DNA of 64,000 nucleotides from the NCBI GenBank assembly GCA_024345305.1, contig BRON01000008.1:1054001-1118000 (forward strand), read 5' to 3'. The position numbers were made by a program, and so were the translations under genes. Under the pieces are notes generated by a model. It had not been told where the DNA came from, did not search any database, and worked only from the letters and a program-made list of their open reading frames with translations. Positions 23,749-36,000 of the stretch are shown piece after piece; positions within the stretch are counted from its first letter, which is position 1; the number at the start of each line of letters is the position of its first letter. The stretch comes from Mrakia gelida (Eukaryota; Basidiomycota; Tremellomycetes; Cystofilobasidiales; Mrakiaceae).

Positions 23749-26626
23749 ATGTCCTCTGTCCTCTCCTCCATCCAATCCCTCCTCTTCCCCTCCTCCTCCT
23801 CCTCTCCGATCCGGATCTCTCGCCAACTCTACGTCGGCCTAGGAATAGGGTTCGCTCTCTCACTCTCATCAACATCGCTAGCTCTCTTCTTCGCAGATCG
23901 GAGGAGGAGGAAGGCTGGGAGGAAGGTCCCTCCGAGGCCCGTAGAGTTGAGGGCGGACGATACCGTCGTGGGGGTCATTGGCTTGATTGGTGAGAGAGCT
24001 CTCGCTTGCCTCAGTATGTATAGACACGAGCTGATATTTTGTTTGGGCTGTAGGCAACACTCCTCTGGTCCGGATCAACTCGTTAAGTGATGCTCTGGGC
24101 GTAGAGATCCTCGTTCGTTCCCCTTCCAACCCTCCTTCCGAAGTCGAGCTCGAGCTCATCTCCCTCCCTTTGCTCTGCCTTTCCTTCGTCGTTCCAGGGT
24201 AAAGCTGAGGTCAGTCGAACCCAACCTTCTTAATCCACCTCGCTCGCATACTGACCTCTCTTTGATGTGGATTTGCAGTACCTCAATCCAGGAGGATCTC
24301 CCAAAGATCGAGTCGCCCTTCAAAGTGCGTCGTCGTCGGTCTTCTCCTCCCTGTCCTTCCAAACCCGTCGTCCTGACGCGACTCGTTCGTTCTCGCCTTC
24401 CAGTCATCAACGACGCTGAAGATCAAGGTCTTCTTCACCCTCACACCAAGTCTCGGATTTTCGAAGGAACGGTTGGGTCGACTGGGATATCTATCGCTAC
24501 GATTGCGAGGGCCAAGTTCGTCCTTCCCTTTCTCTTCGCGTCTCGTTCGAGCTCAACGCTGACTGACTTCTTCTTCGCATGTTCTCTTTCAGAGGCTATG
24601 AAGCCACCATCGTCATGCCCGACGACGTCGCCGTCGAGAAAGTCCATGTCCTCGAAGCTCTGGGAGCTGAGGTGATTCGAGTCCGACCTGGTTCGTTTTG
24701 ACGCGTCTTCTCTTTCCCTTCCCGACATCTTGACTCGCCTGTCTCTCCTCTACCACGACTCCTCTCCTCCTATCTAACTCTCAACCCCCTCACCTGCCTT
24801 CTCACCTCTCTCCAGCCTCCATAGTAGACCAAACCCAATTCGTCAACCTCGCTCGAACCCTCGCTCTCAACTTCGGTCCAACAGTCATCACCTCCCTTCC
24901 AGGAGTCCAAAACGAACTCGAAACCTCCTTCCCTTCCCCTTCCTCCGTTCAGATCGTCACCAACCAGGGCGTCGCGTCCGTTGTGGAGATCAAGGACGAG
25001 GAGGACGAGCTTGTTGAAGTGAACGGTGAGAGGGTGCACGGAGCGCTACCGAGACGGAGGCACGATGGGAGAGGGGAGGAGGATCTGGTGGTTAGTGATA
25101 AGGATGAGACTGGGGAAGGGTGGAAGGATGGGAAGGGGAGTAGGGGATTGTGAGTTTCGACGCGTCTTCTTTGCCTCCGTCGTTCATTTTTCAACCTTCC
25201 CACTCAGACTCTTCCCCTTCTCTCTCTCCCTCCTTTCGCGCTTTCTTTTCCAATCGTTTTTCACCTTTCCCTTCCCTTCCCACCCCCTTCCCTCGGCTCT
25301 CCCCTCTCCTCTCCATCCCTACCCTGGCTCGTTCGCTCGCCCTCCACCCTCCCTCCCTCCCACCCACCCACAGCTTCGCCAACCAATTCGAAAACCCCTC
25401 CAACCATCTCGCCCACTACTCCACCACCGGTCCCGAGATCTGGCGTCAAACCAACGGGATCATGGACGCTTTCGTCTCTGGTGCTGGGACGGGTGGGACT
25501 CTTTCGGGAGTAGGGAGGTTTCTCAAAGAGATCTCGGCTGCTTCGGGGGCCTCGACGCCGCTTCATCTTGAGGACGATCTGGAGGAGGAGGGAAGGGGTG
25601 CAGGTGGTGCAGTGGAAAGAAGCAAAGCTGGGTTGGAGGAACGACGCGTTGGTCGGGGTGGGAGGGGTGGAGTAAAGGTGATCATGAGTGATCCTCAAGG
25701 GAGTGGGTTGTTCAACAAGGTCAAGTTTGGGGTGATGTATGATTCGAAGGAGAGTGAGGGGAAGAAGAGACGACATCAGGTGGGTTTGAAGTTCCTCTTT
25801 ATCTCGAGGGAAGGAGCGAGGGGAGGGTGGGAGGAGAGTCGAGTCGAGTTTGCGTTCGCGTTCGCGTCGTGCTGACTCGTTTTCGTTCCCGCTTTCCACT
25901 CGCTTCGCTCGCCAGGTCGACACCGTCGTCGAAGGGATCGGAATCAACCGAATTACTCATAACTTCGAGCTCGGAGAGCATTTGATTGATGAGGCTTATA
26001 GGTTCGTCCGTTGTCGTTCCCTTTCGTCGTGTCTCTCGCGTTCACTCACACTCGCTCTCCCTCTTTCTCTCCTTCCCCATCTCCCTCCTCCCTCCCTGCC
26101 CTTCCTTCCCCCCACCTCGCTCCTACCCCTCCGCCTCAATCTAAACCACTCCCTCACCCACTTCGCTCGTTACAGAGTCACCGACGCCGAAGCCGTCGCC
26201 ATGTCTCGCCATCTGACCAAAGCCGACGGACTCTTCCTCGGTTCCTCGTCCGCTTGCAACCTCGTCGCTTGCGTTCGAGCGGTGAGGGATGGGTTGGTCC
26301 CTCCTGGTGGGAGGATTGTGACGATCTTGTGTGATTCGGGGAATAGGCATTTGTGAGTTCGAGAGGGGAGGAGGAGGGTGAGGAGACGCGTCGAAACGAA
26401 GCTGACCTCCGCGTTCCTTGGTCGTCGATCTCGATGTCCTGCAGCTCGAAGGTATGCTTTTCATCCCACATTCTCTCTGCCCCTCGTCGTCGAACGACCC
26501 GCGAGAGGCTCGAAGCTGACCCTCCCTCCCCTCGTCGTTCCTCTTTCTCAGTTCTGGTCCGACACCTACCTCGCCGAGCACGGAATACCCGTCTCAGACG
26601 ATATCTCAGAGCTTCTCTATGGATGA
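23749..26626 (+). CDS. Membrane-anchored cysteine synthase-like PLP enzyme (Mcy1 type)
   Basis: An N-terminal hydrophobic helix ([20 protein letters not shown]) followed by RRRRK anchors the protein. The beta-replacing PLP fold follows: [12 protein letters not shown], then [14 protein letters not shown] with the lysine that binds [60 protein letters not shown] and [10 protein letters not shown]. This layout matches the fungal 'cysteine synthase 2'/yeast Mcy1 (YGR012W) group, mitochondrial proteins whose activity is debated. Two insertions are odd: an acidic/basic stretch of roughly 60-80 residues before the FENPSNH motif (about 24980-25150), and a glycine/arginine-rich stretch at about 25550-25670. 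They keep the frame and lie beside introns, so they may be surface loops. The C-terminus ends DDISELLYG. Confidence 0.85.
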
Positions 26627-27182
26627 AGCGCTTCTTTACCCTTTCCAATCACCCCGCTTCCCCTCGCAAGCACGACGAACAGCTGAACGTCGCGTCCAAA
26701 CAACTCAGAGCGCGTCTGCCTTCCTCCTCCCCTCTCCTCTTCAACCCTCGAGGTCTTCTCGCAGCTCGCCAGCAATCAAGTCCATCGTCATCATCCCCAG
26801 CCCAACAAAAGTCTTGGCTCGAAACTCTGCAGTAAAACCACTCAAGATCGTCCGACGTCGAGGAAGGTCGCGGATTCTCGTTCGACTTCAGACGAGTCGT
26901 ATCCAAGGCGTTGTCCCTCTCCCTGCCTCAAAAACCGCAAGGCTGACTTTACTTGCTTCTCAACTCCCATCTACCACCAACCATCAGAATCGAACAACTC
27001 AAAGAAACGTCCAAGAAAAGAACCTATCTCAGACGGTCAAACCGGCGAACGAGCTCGAACCTCTCTTCGTTCGTTGCTTCCCCCTCTCCTCCCTCCGTCT
27101 CGTTCGCTGAATCTGATCCCTTCCTTTCACTTCAAACGCGCACCACCACACTCGCTTCACCTTCGTTTCTCTTCTCGGCTCG
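26627..27182 (+). other. Intergenic/leader region upstream of the small serine-rich gene
   Basis: These 556 bp hold no convincing coding exon. A CTGAC branch point near 26945 and an ATCAG acceptor near 26987 suggest a leader intron of the gene starting at 27183. The rest is ordinary A/C-rich sequence. Confidence 0.35.
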
Positions 27183-27969
27183 ATGCCTCACTCTAGTGAG
27201 TCTCCTCCTTCGAAAACGAAGAGAACCAAAACTGACTCTCGTTCCTCGTCGTTTCGTTTCGTCTCAGCTTCTGCCTCCTCCTCGTCTGGAACGATGTCCT
27301 CCTCTTCCACCTCTTCTTCCCCCACTTCCCACACCCACAGCTCCAACACTCACACGCACAAAAAAACTCCCTCCCACCTCTCAGGCTTCCAAGCGTTCCT
27401 TCACAGTCCTCAACAGCAGCAGTACGGTGAGTCCTGTCGTCGTCGAACCTCTCGAAGCTCATCTCCTCTTCGGCCCTGACTGACCTTCTTGCTCGTGTCT
27501 GGTTCGGTTCGTTCTGGTTTGGGATGGGGTTTCAGACCCCATGCCCCTCACTCCTCTCTCTCCCGACCAACACCTCAACATCATGACCCCCACCTCTCGC
27601 ATCGTCTTCGACCGCGACGAGCTCGAACAGGGAGCTGGAAGCGCTGGTTTCACCGAGGGACAGAATGCTACGAGGGGGTTGTTGGGGAGTAGTTGTGAGT
27701 GCATTCTCCCCCCTCTTACTGTTCTCGTCGCTGGTTTTGAGCTCGGACGAGCGAGCTGGGTTGAAGAAGAAGTAAAGGGGAGGGGAACGAAACGAAAGGT
27801 TGAGCTCAACCATCTCGTCTGGTTGTCGTTTCCTTCAGTAAAACCCAAACACCCTCGCTACCACGAGGAACGAAGCCGAGATGATGGCAGAGAGGGGACG
27901 GTGAAGAAGAGTATGAAGAAGATGAAGAGTTTCTTTGGGTTGAGGAAGGCTGGGAAGTATGGGTCGTGA
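27183..27969 (+). CDS. Small serine/threonine-rich protein, unknown
   Basis: Four exons give a protein of about 150 residues. MPHS is spliced to a Ser/His/Thr-rich stretch with SHLSGFQAFLHSPQQQQY. The next exon encodes DPMPLTPLSPDQHLNIM and SRIVFDRDELEQG, and the last is basic, with KPKHPRYHEERSRDD and KKSMKKMKSFFGLRKAGKYG. Splice sites are all of the local type, and phases agree across each join. I recognise no domain. The TPLSP motif and the basic C-terminus suggest a phosphoprotein that may bind nucleic acid or membrane, which is only a guess. It is convergent with glyoxalase I. Confidence 0.5.
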
Positions 27970-28448
27970 GGCGACGACGAGCTGTAGCGCGTCGAGTTTC
28001 GGGTTGGGGTTTTAGAGCAGGACTCTCGTCTTCTTAATCACTTAATGTTTTGCTTACTTACTGTATACGACATGCTGGTCATCTCTCTCGCTCGCCGTGC
28101 TGGGATGGAGACACTGACGAGAGCCTGCATCTTCCCCTCGACCAGGTCTCGTCCTCGTTCTCGCCTCGCTCCTCCTCCTCGCCCTGGTCCTCTACTGGAA
28201 CGCCGACGGTCCGAAGGAGGAAGGAACGACTCTCAGCTGGCCTGGCGTCTTGGTTCTCAACGTCGCTGGTGTCCTCTTCGTCCTGTTGGGAGTGGGAGCG
28301 TGGCGAGCTTTGGGGAGATTGGACGAGAGTGCGAGGCGAGCTAGAGGAGGGAGAGGTTGAGCTTGACTTGAAGCTGCTGTTGTTTCGTTCAACGTCGTCA
28401 TCACATCGTCTCCTAGCCAGTCGTCTTCTTCTTGGTATCCTCCTCGTT
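27970..28448. other. Convergent 3' intergenic region
   Basis: These 479 bp lie between the small serine-rich gene and the glyoxalase I stop. An AT-rich patch near 28030-28080 may carry 3' end signals. Short open frames here have no typical codon pattern or neighbours in frame, so I call no gene. Confidence 0.35.
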
Positions 28449-29488
28449 TCAAGCTCGCTCCTTCCCAGGGATGAGCTCGATCCAGTAACCTGCACGAGAC
28501 GAAAGACGCACGAACGGAGAGCGAAACGAAGAGGTCAGCTCGAGCGCTCTCTCGCGTCCAAACCACACGTGGGAGCAAGAAGGTTTCGTCTCCTACACAC
28601 CGTCGGGGTCCTTAGCGAAGGCGATGTTCTTCATCTTACTGCTCGAACCCAAAGCGAAACGGTGATCAGCGTCGAAGTTTGGGAGACGGCGAGGATCCGA
28701 TTGGATACGAACCCATCAGTAAGCTTCTTTTGGAACTCGACTCCGAGATCCTCGAGACGAGCGCAAGTCTCCTCGATGTTGTCGACGGAGATGGCGATGT
28801 GGCCTAGATGGTGTACGGGATAGGGAGGGGTCAGAAGGGAGGGAGGCGAGGGAAGGAGCTCGCGAGCTCAACAAAGATGGAAAGAAGGGAGGAGGACGTA
28901 CCGAAACCTCGTCCAGGCTCAGCGTTCCCGCTGGCGTAGCCTTTGAAATCGGGGTCGGTCTCGGTTCCGTGCTGTTAAGGAGGAAAAAGAAGAAGAGGGC
29001 GAAGGAGGGAAAGGAGGGAGGGAAAACGAGGTGAGCTTGATCGATCTTTTGGTCCTTCCTCCTGCTGCAGCTCCATCTACTCCCCAGTCCACTGTCCTTT
29101 CGCCTGACAAAGAAGACATCCTTCTGATGTCAGTGCTCGTAGCAGAAGACAGACGACTCACGTTCCAAGTCAACTCGAGCAAAGCCTCCCTCTGAGCCCT
29201 CCCCTTCCTCTTCTCCTCAGCGGTGTCCTTCCCGTTCGAAGCGTCGTACCCCAAGAAGAAGAGGGTGAAATCGCCGCCCTTATGCTCGTCGATGAGGTCC
29301 ATTCCGAGGACTCGGGTGTAGAAGTCGAGGGACTCTAGCAGTCCGAGCAGAGCACAGCAGAAGGTCAGCGAAAAGAGGACGGAGAGAGATGGAGCTGAAT
29401 CGTCGAACTCACTCTTAGGGTCCTTGACCCTGATCATGGTGTGGTTGAACTTGAAGGAAGCAGTAGCGGCGGAACGAGGAGCGGACAT
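28449..29488 (-). CDS. GLO1: Glyoxalase I (lactoylglutathione lyase)
   Basis: This enzyme converts the methylglyoxal-glutathione adduct to S-lactoylglutathione. The VOC fold is spread over about six exons. FNHTMIRVKDP holds the first metal site. It is followed by SLDFYTRVLGMDLIDEHKGG, then LLELTWN joined to HGTE (second ligand, Glu), RGFGHIAISVDN (third, His), and FAKDPDG joined to YWIELIP (fourth, Glu). There is one domain pair, as in the short fungal-to-animal form, not the double-length yeast type. An alternative upstream ATG at 29551 would add an arginine/serine-rich leader (LLRKFSTSTT) that looks mitochondrial. A CTGAC branch point and CCAG acceptor just upstream (about 29520) make a leader intron more likely, so I start at 29488. 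Confidence 0.88.
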
Positions 29489-29834
29489 GGTCGTAGAAGT
29501 AGAAAACTTGCGAAGGAGGGAAGTAGGGATGCTGGTGGTTGAGCAAAACATCAAAGTCAGCGGGAAGAGAGAGAGCAAAAGAAGAGGGAGGCCAGCTCAG
29601 CCGAGGTGGAGGCAGCGGAGTCAAAGTGGAGTATATTTTTTGGTTGTTGAGATGATTAAGCAGCTGAGAGGACTATCGGTGAATAGAAGTGTGAAAATTC
29701 GATTAACGAAGAAGAGCGGACTCAAACGAAACGAGGAAAGATCGATCGAGGTGATGAGCTCGACCCAACTCACCCCTTCCCATCAACGCTCACTCTCTTT
29801 CTTCCCCCTTTTCTCCTCCCTTCTCTCCCCCTCC
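29489..29834. promoter_or_regulatory. Divergent region between GLO1 and the alpha/beta hydrolase
   Basis: These 346 bp contain both promoters. An AT-rich patch at about 29633-29710 lies near the middle. A probable GLO1 leader intron ends near 29520 on the minus strand. Confidence 0.4.
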
Positions 29835-32800
29835 ATGCCTCAAGATGAAGCAAACCACGAACACATCCTCCCTTTGCCTATAGAACTCGCAGAAGCCAAC
29901 ATCAAAGCAGCGTCAACCGAGAAGAATCACATCCTAAAGATCCAGCCGTTCAGGTGAGCACCCTCCCCCGCCTCCTCCTCTCTCTTCCCTTCTTCTCGAC
30001 CAGGAGCTGAGCTTGATTTGCGTGAAACAGGTTTCTCTACCTCGTATGGATGCTCTTGTCGACGGTCCTCTTGTTCGTACAGTCCCTCGGGTCGATGGTC
30101 GTACTGGGGAGAGCGAAGAAGAAGAAGAAGGAGGTCGAAGCTCACCACCCTTCTCTCACCCCTCTTGCTCGCTTTCGCGCTCAGTTCGGTGCCCGTTTGG
30201 ATGATTTGGTACTCGAGAGTGGAAAACAGACCGAGACCTAACTGGCGTGAGTTTCCTACCCTCCTCCCTAAGCATCGAGATCTGTGGACGAGAAGTTCTT
30301 GAGCTCGAACGAACGAAGAAGCTCGAGCCTAACCGAGTGGTTCCACCCCCTCCTCGTTCTTCGTTCTTCTTGCAGCTGTATCTCGAGCAGTCCGAGTTCG
30401 AGCAATGAGAAGGGTCCAGGGTCTCGTTGCTCGTCTAGAACTCGATCATCTAGGGAGAGATCTCTCGGTTATACCGGTTCGTCCGACCTCGCTTCCCATC
30501 TCCCTCAGCCCTCCGTCCCCACCATCTCCTCGCTTTCAAGCTCACCTCCCTTCTTCCATCCGTCCCTGGTTACCAGGACCCCTCAACCCTCCTCCACTCC
30601 TCTCACACCCACATCCCACCCTTACCACCTCATCTCCTCCACCTTCGCGGCTTCCCTCTCCTCTGCCTTCAATCCCTCGTTCGAACACGAGGTTCTTGGG
30701 CCACTCCTCACCCTCCAATTCACACCTTCCCCTGGACGCTCAAGTGGCTGAGGGAGATGTTCGAAAATCACAAGCGAAGAAAGCTTGGCGGGAGTCGGCT
30801 TGTGAAGAGGGGCAGGGAAAGGAGGTGGAAGAAGGGAGTGCTGCCTTGGGAGAAGGGAGGAGCGAGCAGTGGTACGGGGACGCCAACGAGAAGCCCGTCG
30901 AATGATGGAGAGAAGAGGGAGCAGGGTTCGAGCGCTCTGGGGTTGAAGAAGTTGACGTTGCTGGAGGAGCTGGGCGAGGAGGAGCTTGAGGAAGGTGGAG
31001 CTGGGTTTTGGTTTGGGAAGCGACGAGGGGAGGGACTGGGACGAGGGGAGGAGGGAGAGGGGGAGGGTGCTTTGGTTGGGTTGAGCTTTCATGGTGGAGC
31101 TTTCGTTGCCGGGACAAGCTTGGAGACTGTGAGTAGTGACTCTTTAGTTTCGGAGGCTGGTTGGAAGGATGGGAGCGTGAGCGCGATGATGGTAACGAGG
31201 ACGACGAACGACGCGTCAGAGCTGGCCTGACTTTGCGGTTGGGATTTCGCTTCTCTTCGAGCAGGACGGGACAGCCAACATCCCCAAGCATCTCATCGTG
31301 AGAACGCCGATCAAGGATGTACTTTCTGTCGACGTGAGTGTCCTTTTCCCGCTCCTTTGTTGTTCTCTCGAACGAAACTCGAAGTCTGAAACTGACGCGT
31401 CGTCCGTCTCGTCTTCGACCAGTATCGCCTCGCCCACTGCAACCCTTTCCCTTATGCTCTCATCGATGCTCTCGCCGCCTACCACTATCTTCTCGTCGAC
31501 AAGAACATTCCTGCTGAAAGGATCGTCGTGATCGGAGATTCGGCGGGTGGTCATCTTGCCTTGACGTGAGTTGCTCTCGTTCTCTCCTTTCATTCTCGCT
31601 TCGACGTGTCGACGCGTATTGCGATCTTCTCTCGAGCCTTGCAAGCTTGGAATCAAAGCTCGTACTGACGCCTTCTCGGTTCCTTATCGCGTCAACAGCC
31701 TCGTCCGCTACCTCCGAGACGAGGGTCCCTCGCTCAACCTCCCCATGCCAGGAGGGATGATTCTCTTCTCTCCTTGGTGCGACATGTCCTTCTCTGTCAT
31801 GGGCCTCGCTGGTTCTTCGGGGTATACGAATCGACACTCGGACATCGTACGTTCCTCTTTCCGATCGTTCTCGCGTCGCTCGTCTCGAACCGACACTCGC
31901 TGACCTCCCTCCCTCCCTCGTCTTCTCTTCGCGCGCGCTTCATTCACAGATCAACGACTCCCTCCCTCCTTACTCCGTTTCGCTCTACCTCCGCTCCATA
32001 CCCTTATCCTTCATCTCCTCGCCATACCTCTCTCCGTGCGGCCTCCATCTTCCCCACGACACAACGGGAAGAGGCAGCTTCGAAGGGTTTCCGAAGACGT
32101 TCGTCGTTGCTGGCGAGGCGGAGAGGTTGAGGGATGAGATCAGGGAGCTGGTGGGGAGGCTGAGGAGCGCGAAGGTGCTGTGTGGGTACGAGGAGACTTA
32201 CGGGGTGAGTCGAACTTCGAGCTGGACGCGTCGACTTCGCTCTCTCTCTCTCTTCTTGATTCTCCTCTCGTTCCTCTCGAGCTGACATCGCTGCTTCGTT
32301 CTTTCTCACGTTTTGCAGGCCATGCACGATTTCCCCATCTTCCCCTTCCAAATCGCCGAGATGAAATCAGCCTTCAGAGCTCTTTCGTCGTGGATCGATA
32401 CCAACCTCGTCGCTTCTCCCTCCCCGCCATCGACCCTCATCTCCAACACCACTCCCGCTTCCACCCACCCAACCACCCCCTCTTCTTCCGATCACGACGA
32501 GGAACCTTCTCTCTCCTCCCCTCCCAACGGAGACGAGTCCTTCGTCGGTGCCGTCGCTGGAATCTCAGGCGACGTGCTCGAGATGTTTGGCTCTTCGTTA
32601 GATGGGCTGGAGTCGCCCGAAGAGACCGAGAACGGTGATGGCGAGGATATGACTGGGGAGGGGAATGCTGAGGATGAAGAGGAAGAGGAAGATGGTGGTC
32701 GAGGACAGATGAGGACGAGGAGGAGCGCGACCGGGAGGGAGAGCAGTCATCGGAGGAGGGCGAGTTGGTTGAGGAGTGGGTCGCCTGAGCTTGAAGTCGA

Positions 32801-32870
32801 GTTGGGTGAGGGAGCGATGAGAATGGGAGACAGTTGGGTCGACGTTGAGGGAGAGAGGGAGAGGAGTTGA
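29835..32870 (+). CDS. Membrane-associated alpha/beta hydrolase (esterase/lipase, fold-3)
   Basis: The catalytic domain is clear: GLSFHGGAFVAGTSLE gives the HGG oxyanion motif, VVIGDSAGGHLALT the serine nucleophile, FVVAGEAERLRDEI the probable acid region, and AMHDFPIFPF the histidine. The order and the LFSPWCDMS motif fit the hormone-sensitive-lipase-like family that includes the fungal steryl deacetylase Say1. The N-terminal part has hydrophobic helices (FLYLVWMLLSTVLLFVQSLG and LLSPLLLAFALSSVPVWMIW), which suggests an ER membrane anchor as in Say1. The frame changes between these helices near 30110-30150 without an obvious intron, so the 5' model is uncertain and a separate short membrane protein (29835-30243) is possible. 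After the fold comes a long acidic, low-complexity tail from about 32400 (EDEEEEEDGG). Confidence 0.72.
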
Positions 32871-32995
32871 GAAGAGAATAGGAGACGTTGCTTGTTGCTT
32901 GCCCGTGTTCGTGTTTTCCTTTGGGGCCAGTTGGTGGTGATAGTAGACTACTTAGCGTTCGATAACGTGGTAATTCTTGATGATCTTGACGACTT

Positions 32996-33065
32996 TTACT
33001 TACTGCATTTAGATCACAAACACGAAGACATTACTTACTGCATTTAGATCACAAACACGAAGACA
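32996..33065. repeat. Perfect 35-bp tandem duplication
   Basis: The unit at 32996-33030 (beginning TTACTTACTGCATTTAGATC) is repeated exactly at 33031-33065. It lies in the short 3' region between the convergent hydrolase and GPATCH1 genes and ends just before the GPATCH1 stop. AT-richness and position suggest overlap with 3' end signals. Confidence 0.95.
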
Positions 33066-33073
33066 AGCTACTA

Positions 33074-36000
33074 CTACAAGAAGTCCGAGGCCGTCTTCCT
33101 CCCTCCATGAGCGGCGGCAGGAGCCATCGTCGACGCGACAACCACCTTCTTCTCCACCCAGACATCCTCCTCCTCATCCACCACCATCTCCTTCTCCTTC
33201 TCCTTCTCCAGCGATTTAACCTTCTTCCTCTCCTTCTCCTTCTCCTCCCCATCCTCCCTCCTCCTCTTCCTCTCAGCCTCCCTCTTCCGACTCCTCTCCT
33301 CCTTCTCTCCAGCATCCTCCTTCTCCTCGTCCTCCTCATCCCCTTCCTGGAACGAAATCAGAGCCTTCTTCGACTTCTTGGATTTCTTGGACCTGTCCTT
33401 GTCCTTCTTGGGTTTGGAAGAAGTCGATGTTGAGGTGGCGGAAGGGGAGTCGTCTTCGTCTCGAGCGGATTTGGAGAGGAAGGTTGGTCGGAAGGAAGTT
33501 GGGTCGAGGGAGGAGGAGAGGGCTGAGGGAGGTGGAGGTGGAGGTGGGAGGTTGGATGGCGGAGGAGGGCGAGAGATGGGAGCTGAGGAGAGAGAGAAGG
33601 AGGGTGGTCTGGCCGACGCGCCGAGCATGGTCGAGTCCTCTTCGTCTTCCTCCTCATCGTCGTCGGAAGACTCGTCGTCCGAAGCGAAGATAGCCTTGAA
33701 GATATCCATCGATGGTCGTTCCGTCGGCGCTGCCCCCTCCTTCCCTCCCTCCTCGTCGTCAATGACCGTCGTCGCCGCCGTCTCCACTACCTCCTCCTTC
33801 TCGCTCGACGCGGCCGAGAGAGGAACGACGTGAACGAACTTCGACTGCCAGGCGTTCGGATCCACGACGGGCTTGAGACTCGAGCTGTTGGCTTGAGCGA
33901 ACGCTCCCACGTCGTCGGCGCTCGTAGGTCCCTCGGGATGAGGATCCTGGACTCCGAACCTCTTGCAGAGGAGCTTGACGGGGAAGAAGTCCTTGACCGT
34001 CCTCGTCAAAGGACCGTACATCCCCATCCTCGCTGCCTGCTGCATCGGTGTCTCGTTCTCTGGGATCCTAGGCTTGAGCTTCTCCAACCTCTCCTCCTCT
34101 GCTTCCTTCTCCTTCGCGGCGATCCTCTCCGCTCGCTCCTTCGGGTCGAGAACGAAGAGCCCTGCCTTCGTCGTTTGCGTGTCTCCTCCTGCTGCTGCCG
34201 TTGTTGCTGAGGTGAACCGGTTCGACATCGACGCGCTCATGGGTCGGAAGATCTGAGCTGCCGCTTGGAAGTCGGTGAGCTCGCGAAGGAGGGAGGATTG
34301 GGTTTGACCGGGGAGGATGGTGCTGAGGATGGAGGTGGGATCGGTGTGAGTTGCTTGGGAGGTGAGGTAGGCTCGGTAGCGGGCTTGTCGAGCTGGGTTG
34401 TCGCCAAAGGGCATGAAGCCGTGAAGAGCTCCGTTGGCGGTGGGAGCGTCGACGGTCGGGACGACGAAGGTTGGCGGAGGTGGTGGAGGTGGAGGTGCGT
34501 TGGGAGTGGGAGCGGAGGTGGTGGAGGTGGATGTTTTGGGAGCTGTGAGAGATGCTATCCGTTCTCGATCCTTGGCTGACATGAAGTCGAAGACGGATTT
34601 GGCGGAAGCTTTGACGGGAGGTTCCGAGGACGCGACGACGACCGAAGGTGGTTCCGACTGGAGCTGGGGCTTCTTCTCTCCCAGAAGAGCTCCTCGCTGC
34701 AGATTGTCGATAACAAGATGATTCCAAGTCAGTTGACCACCCTTCCGTCGGACTGAAAGGGAATCTGAAGCTCGACTCACTTGATCCGACGACATCGCCT
34801 GCCTTCTCCTCCAAGCCTCGTCCCCATCGATGACCTCCCTCCCCTTTCCCTTCAGATCCGCCGTCGTCGTCGAAGAGGCCAAGTCCCACTTCTTTCCTCG
34901 GTTCCAAATCCTCGAAGGACGAGGCTCCCATCCTTGAGGGACCTCGGGAGGAGCGAACCATCGATCCACCTTGACGGGATCGGACGCGACGGTGAAGCCT
35001 CGAATGACTGGTCGACCGTCGTGCCAGGTCGAGGTAGAGGCTGTGGCGTTGGCGGTGGTTGGCTGAGGGAGACGAAGAAGGAACGATGAGGTCGAGATAC
35101 GAAGAGCGAAACGAGGACAGAAGAACGAACCTTGAGAGGTGCTCGTCGCGAGGAGGAAGAACCCATCTTGAGAACGTCCGCGTCGTCCTCTTGGTGGAAG
35201 GCGAAGCGACCTGGCCCTGAGGAGATACTGGCTGCTGTTGACGAGGTTCCGTAGACATCTGCATCGTCCTCGTCGGCGTCCTCGATTCCGTAACCGAAGC
35301 CTGGAAAAGAAAGAAGGAGAGGAGACGATCAGCTCGGAGTCGAGAGCTCTTCGTCGACGAACAGCGAACGAGACTCACCAGTCGAGTTCACTCCTCCAGA
35401 CCCACCAGCCTCTCCCCCTTCAGACTCCTTGGCTCCCTGACCTCTCTCCAGCCCAGCTCCTCGAACCCATCCCAGTCCTTCGCTCCCGTCTTTGGGAGGG
35501 TAAACTCGCAGCGGCGTGTCTCTAGGAGCGAACAGATGCTTCTTCGCCTCGTCGTCGTCTCCTCCTTCAGCCTCGTCCTCAGCTTCGTCTCCGTCGGTCG
35601 TCTTGTCCTTCTTCCTAGGGATGACTCGGTCGTAGAGAGAAGCCTTGGAGTCCTGGAGCTTGAGAGCTCGAGCGGTGATTCGAGGACCGACTCCTTGACC
35701 TGGACGCCAACCGAGCTTGGTGAGAAGTTTGGAACCGATTCCAGAGGTGGAAGGAGTGACGAGATCGGAAAGGAAGTCGGGGAGGTTGCTGAAAACGCAC
35801 GAAGAGACAGAGATCAGCTCGAGAAAGGCGAGACGAAGGCGAGGGAGCAAGAGTGAACGAACCTCTCATCAGTCCCAGCTCTACCCTTCCCTTTCCTTCC
35901 TTCCACTCCGAAGCCTTCCTTGGTCTCGAGCTTCTGTTCCTCCTTCATAGCTGCCAGATCCTCCTCGTCCATGAAGTCCTCTGGCTTCTGAGCTGTCTGA

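Noticed and set aside
28045..28823. Plus-strand open frames across the GLO1 3' region
   Set aside because: They run antisense to clear GLO1 exons and have no matching splice signals on that strand.
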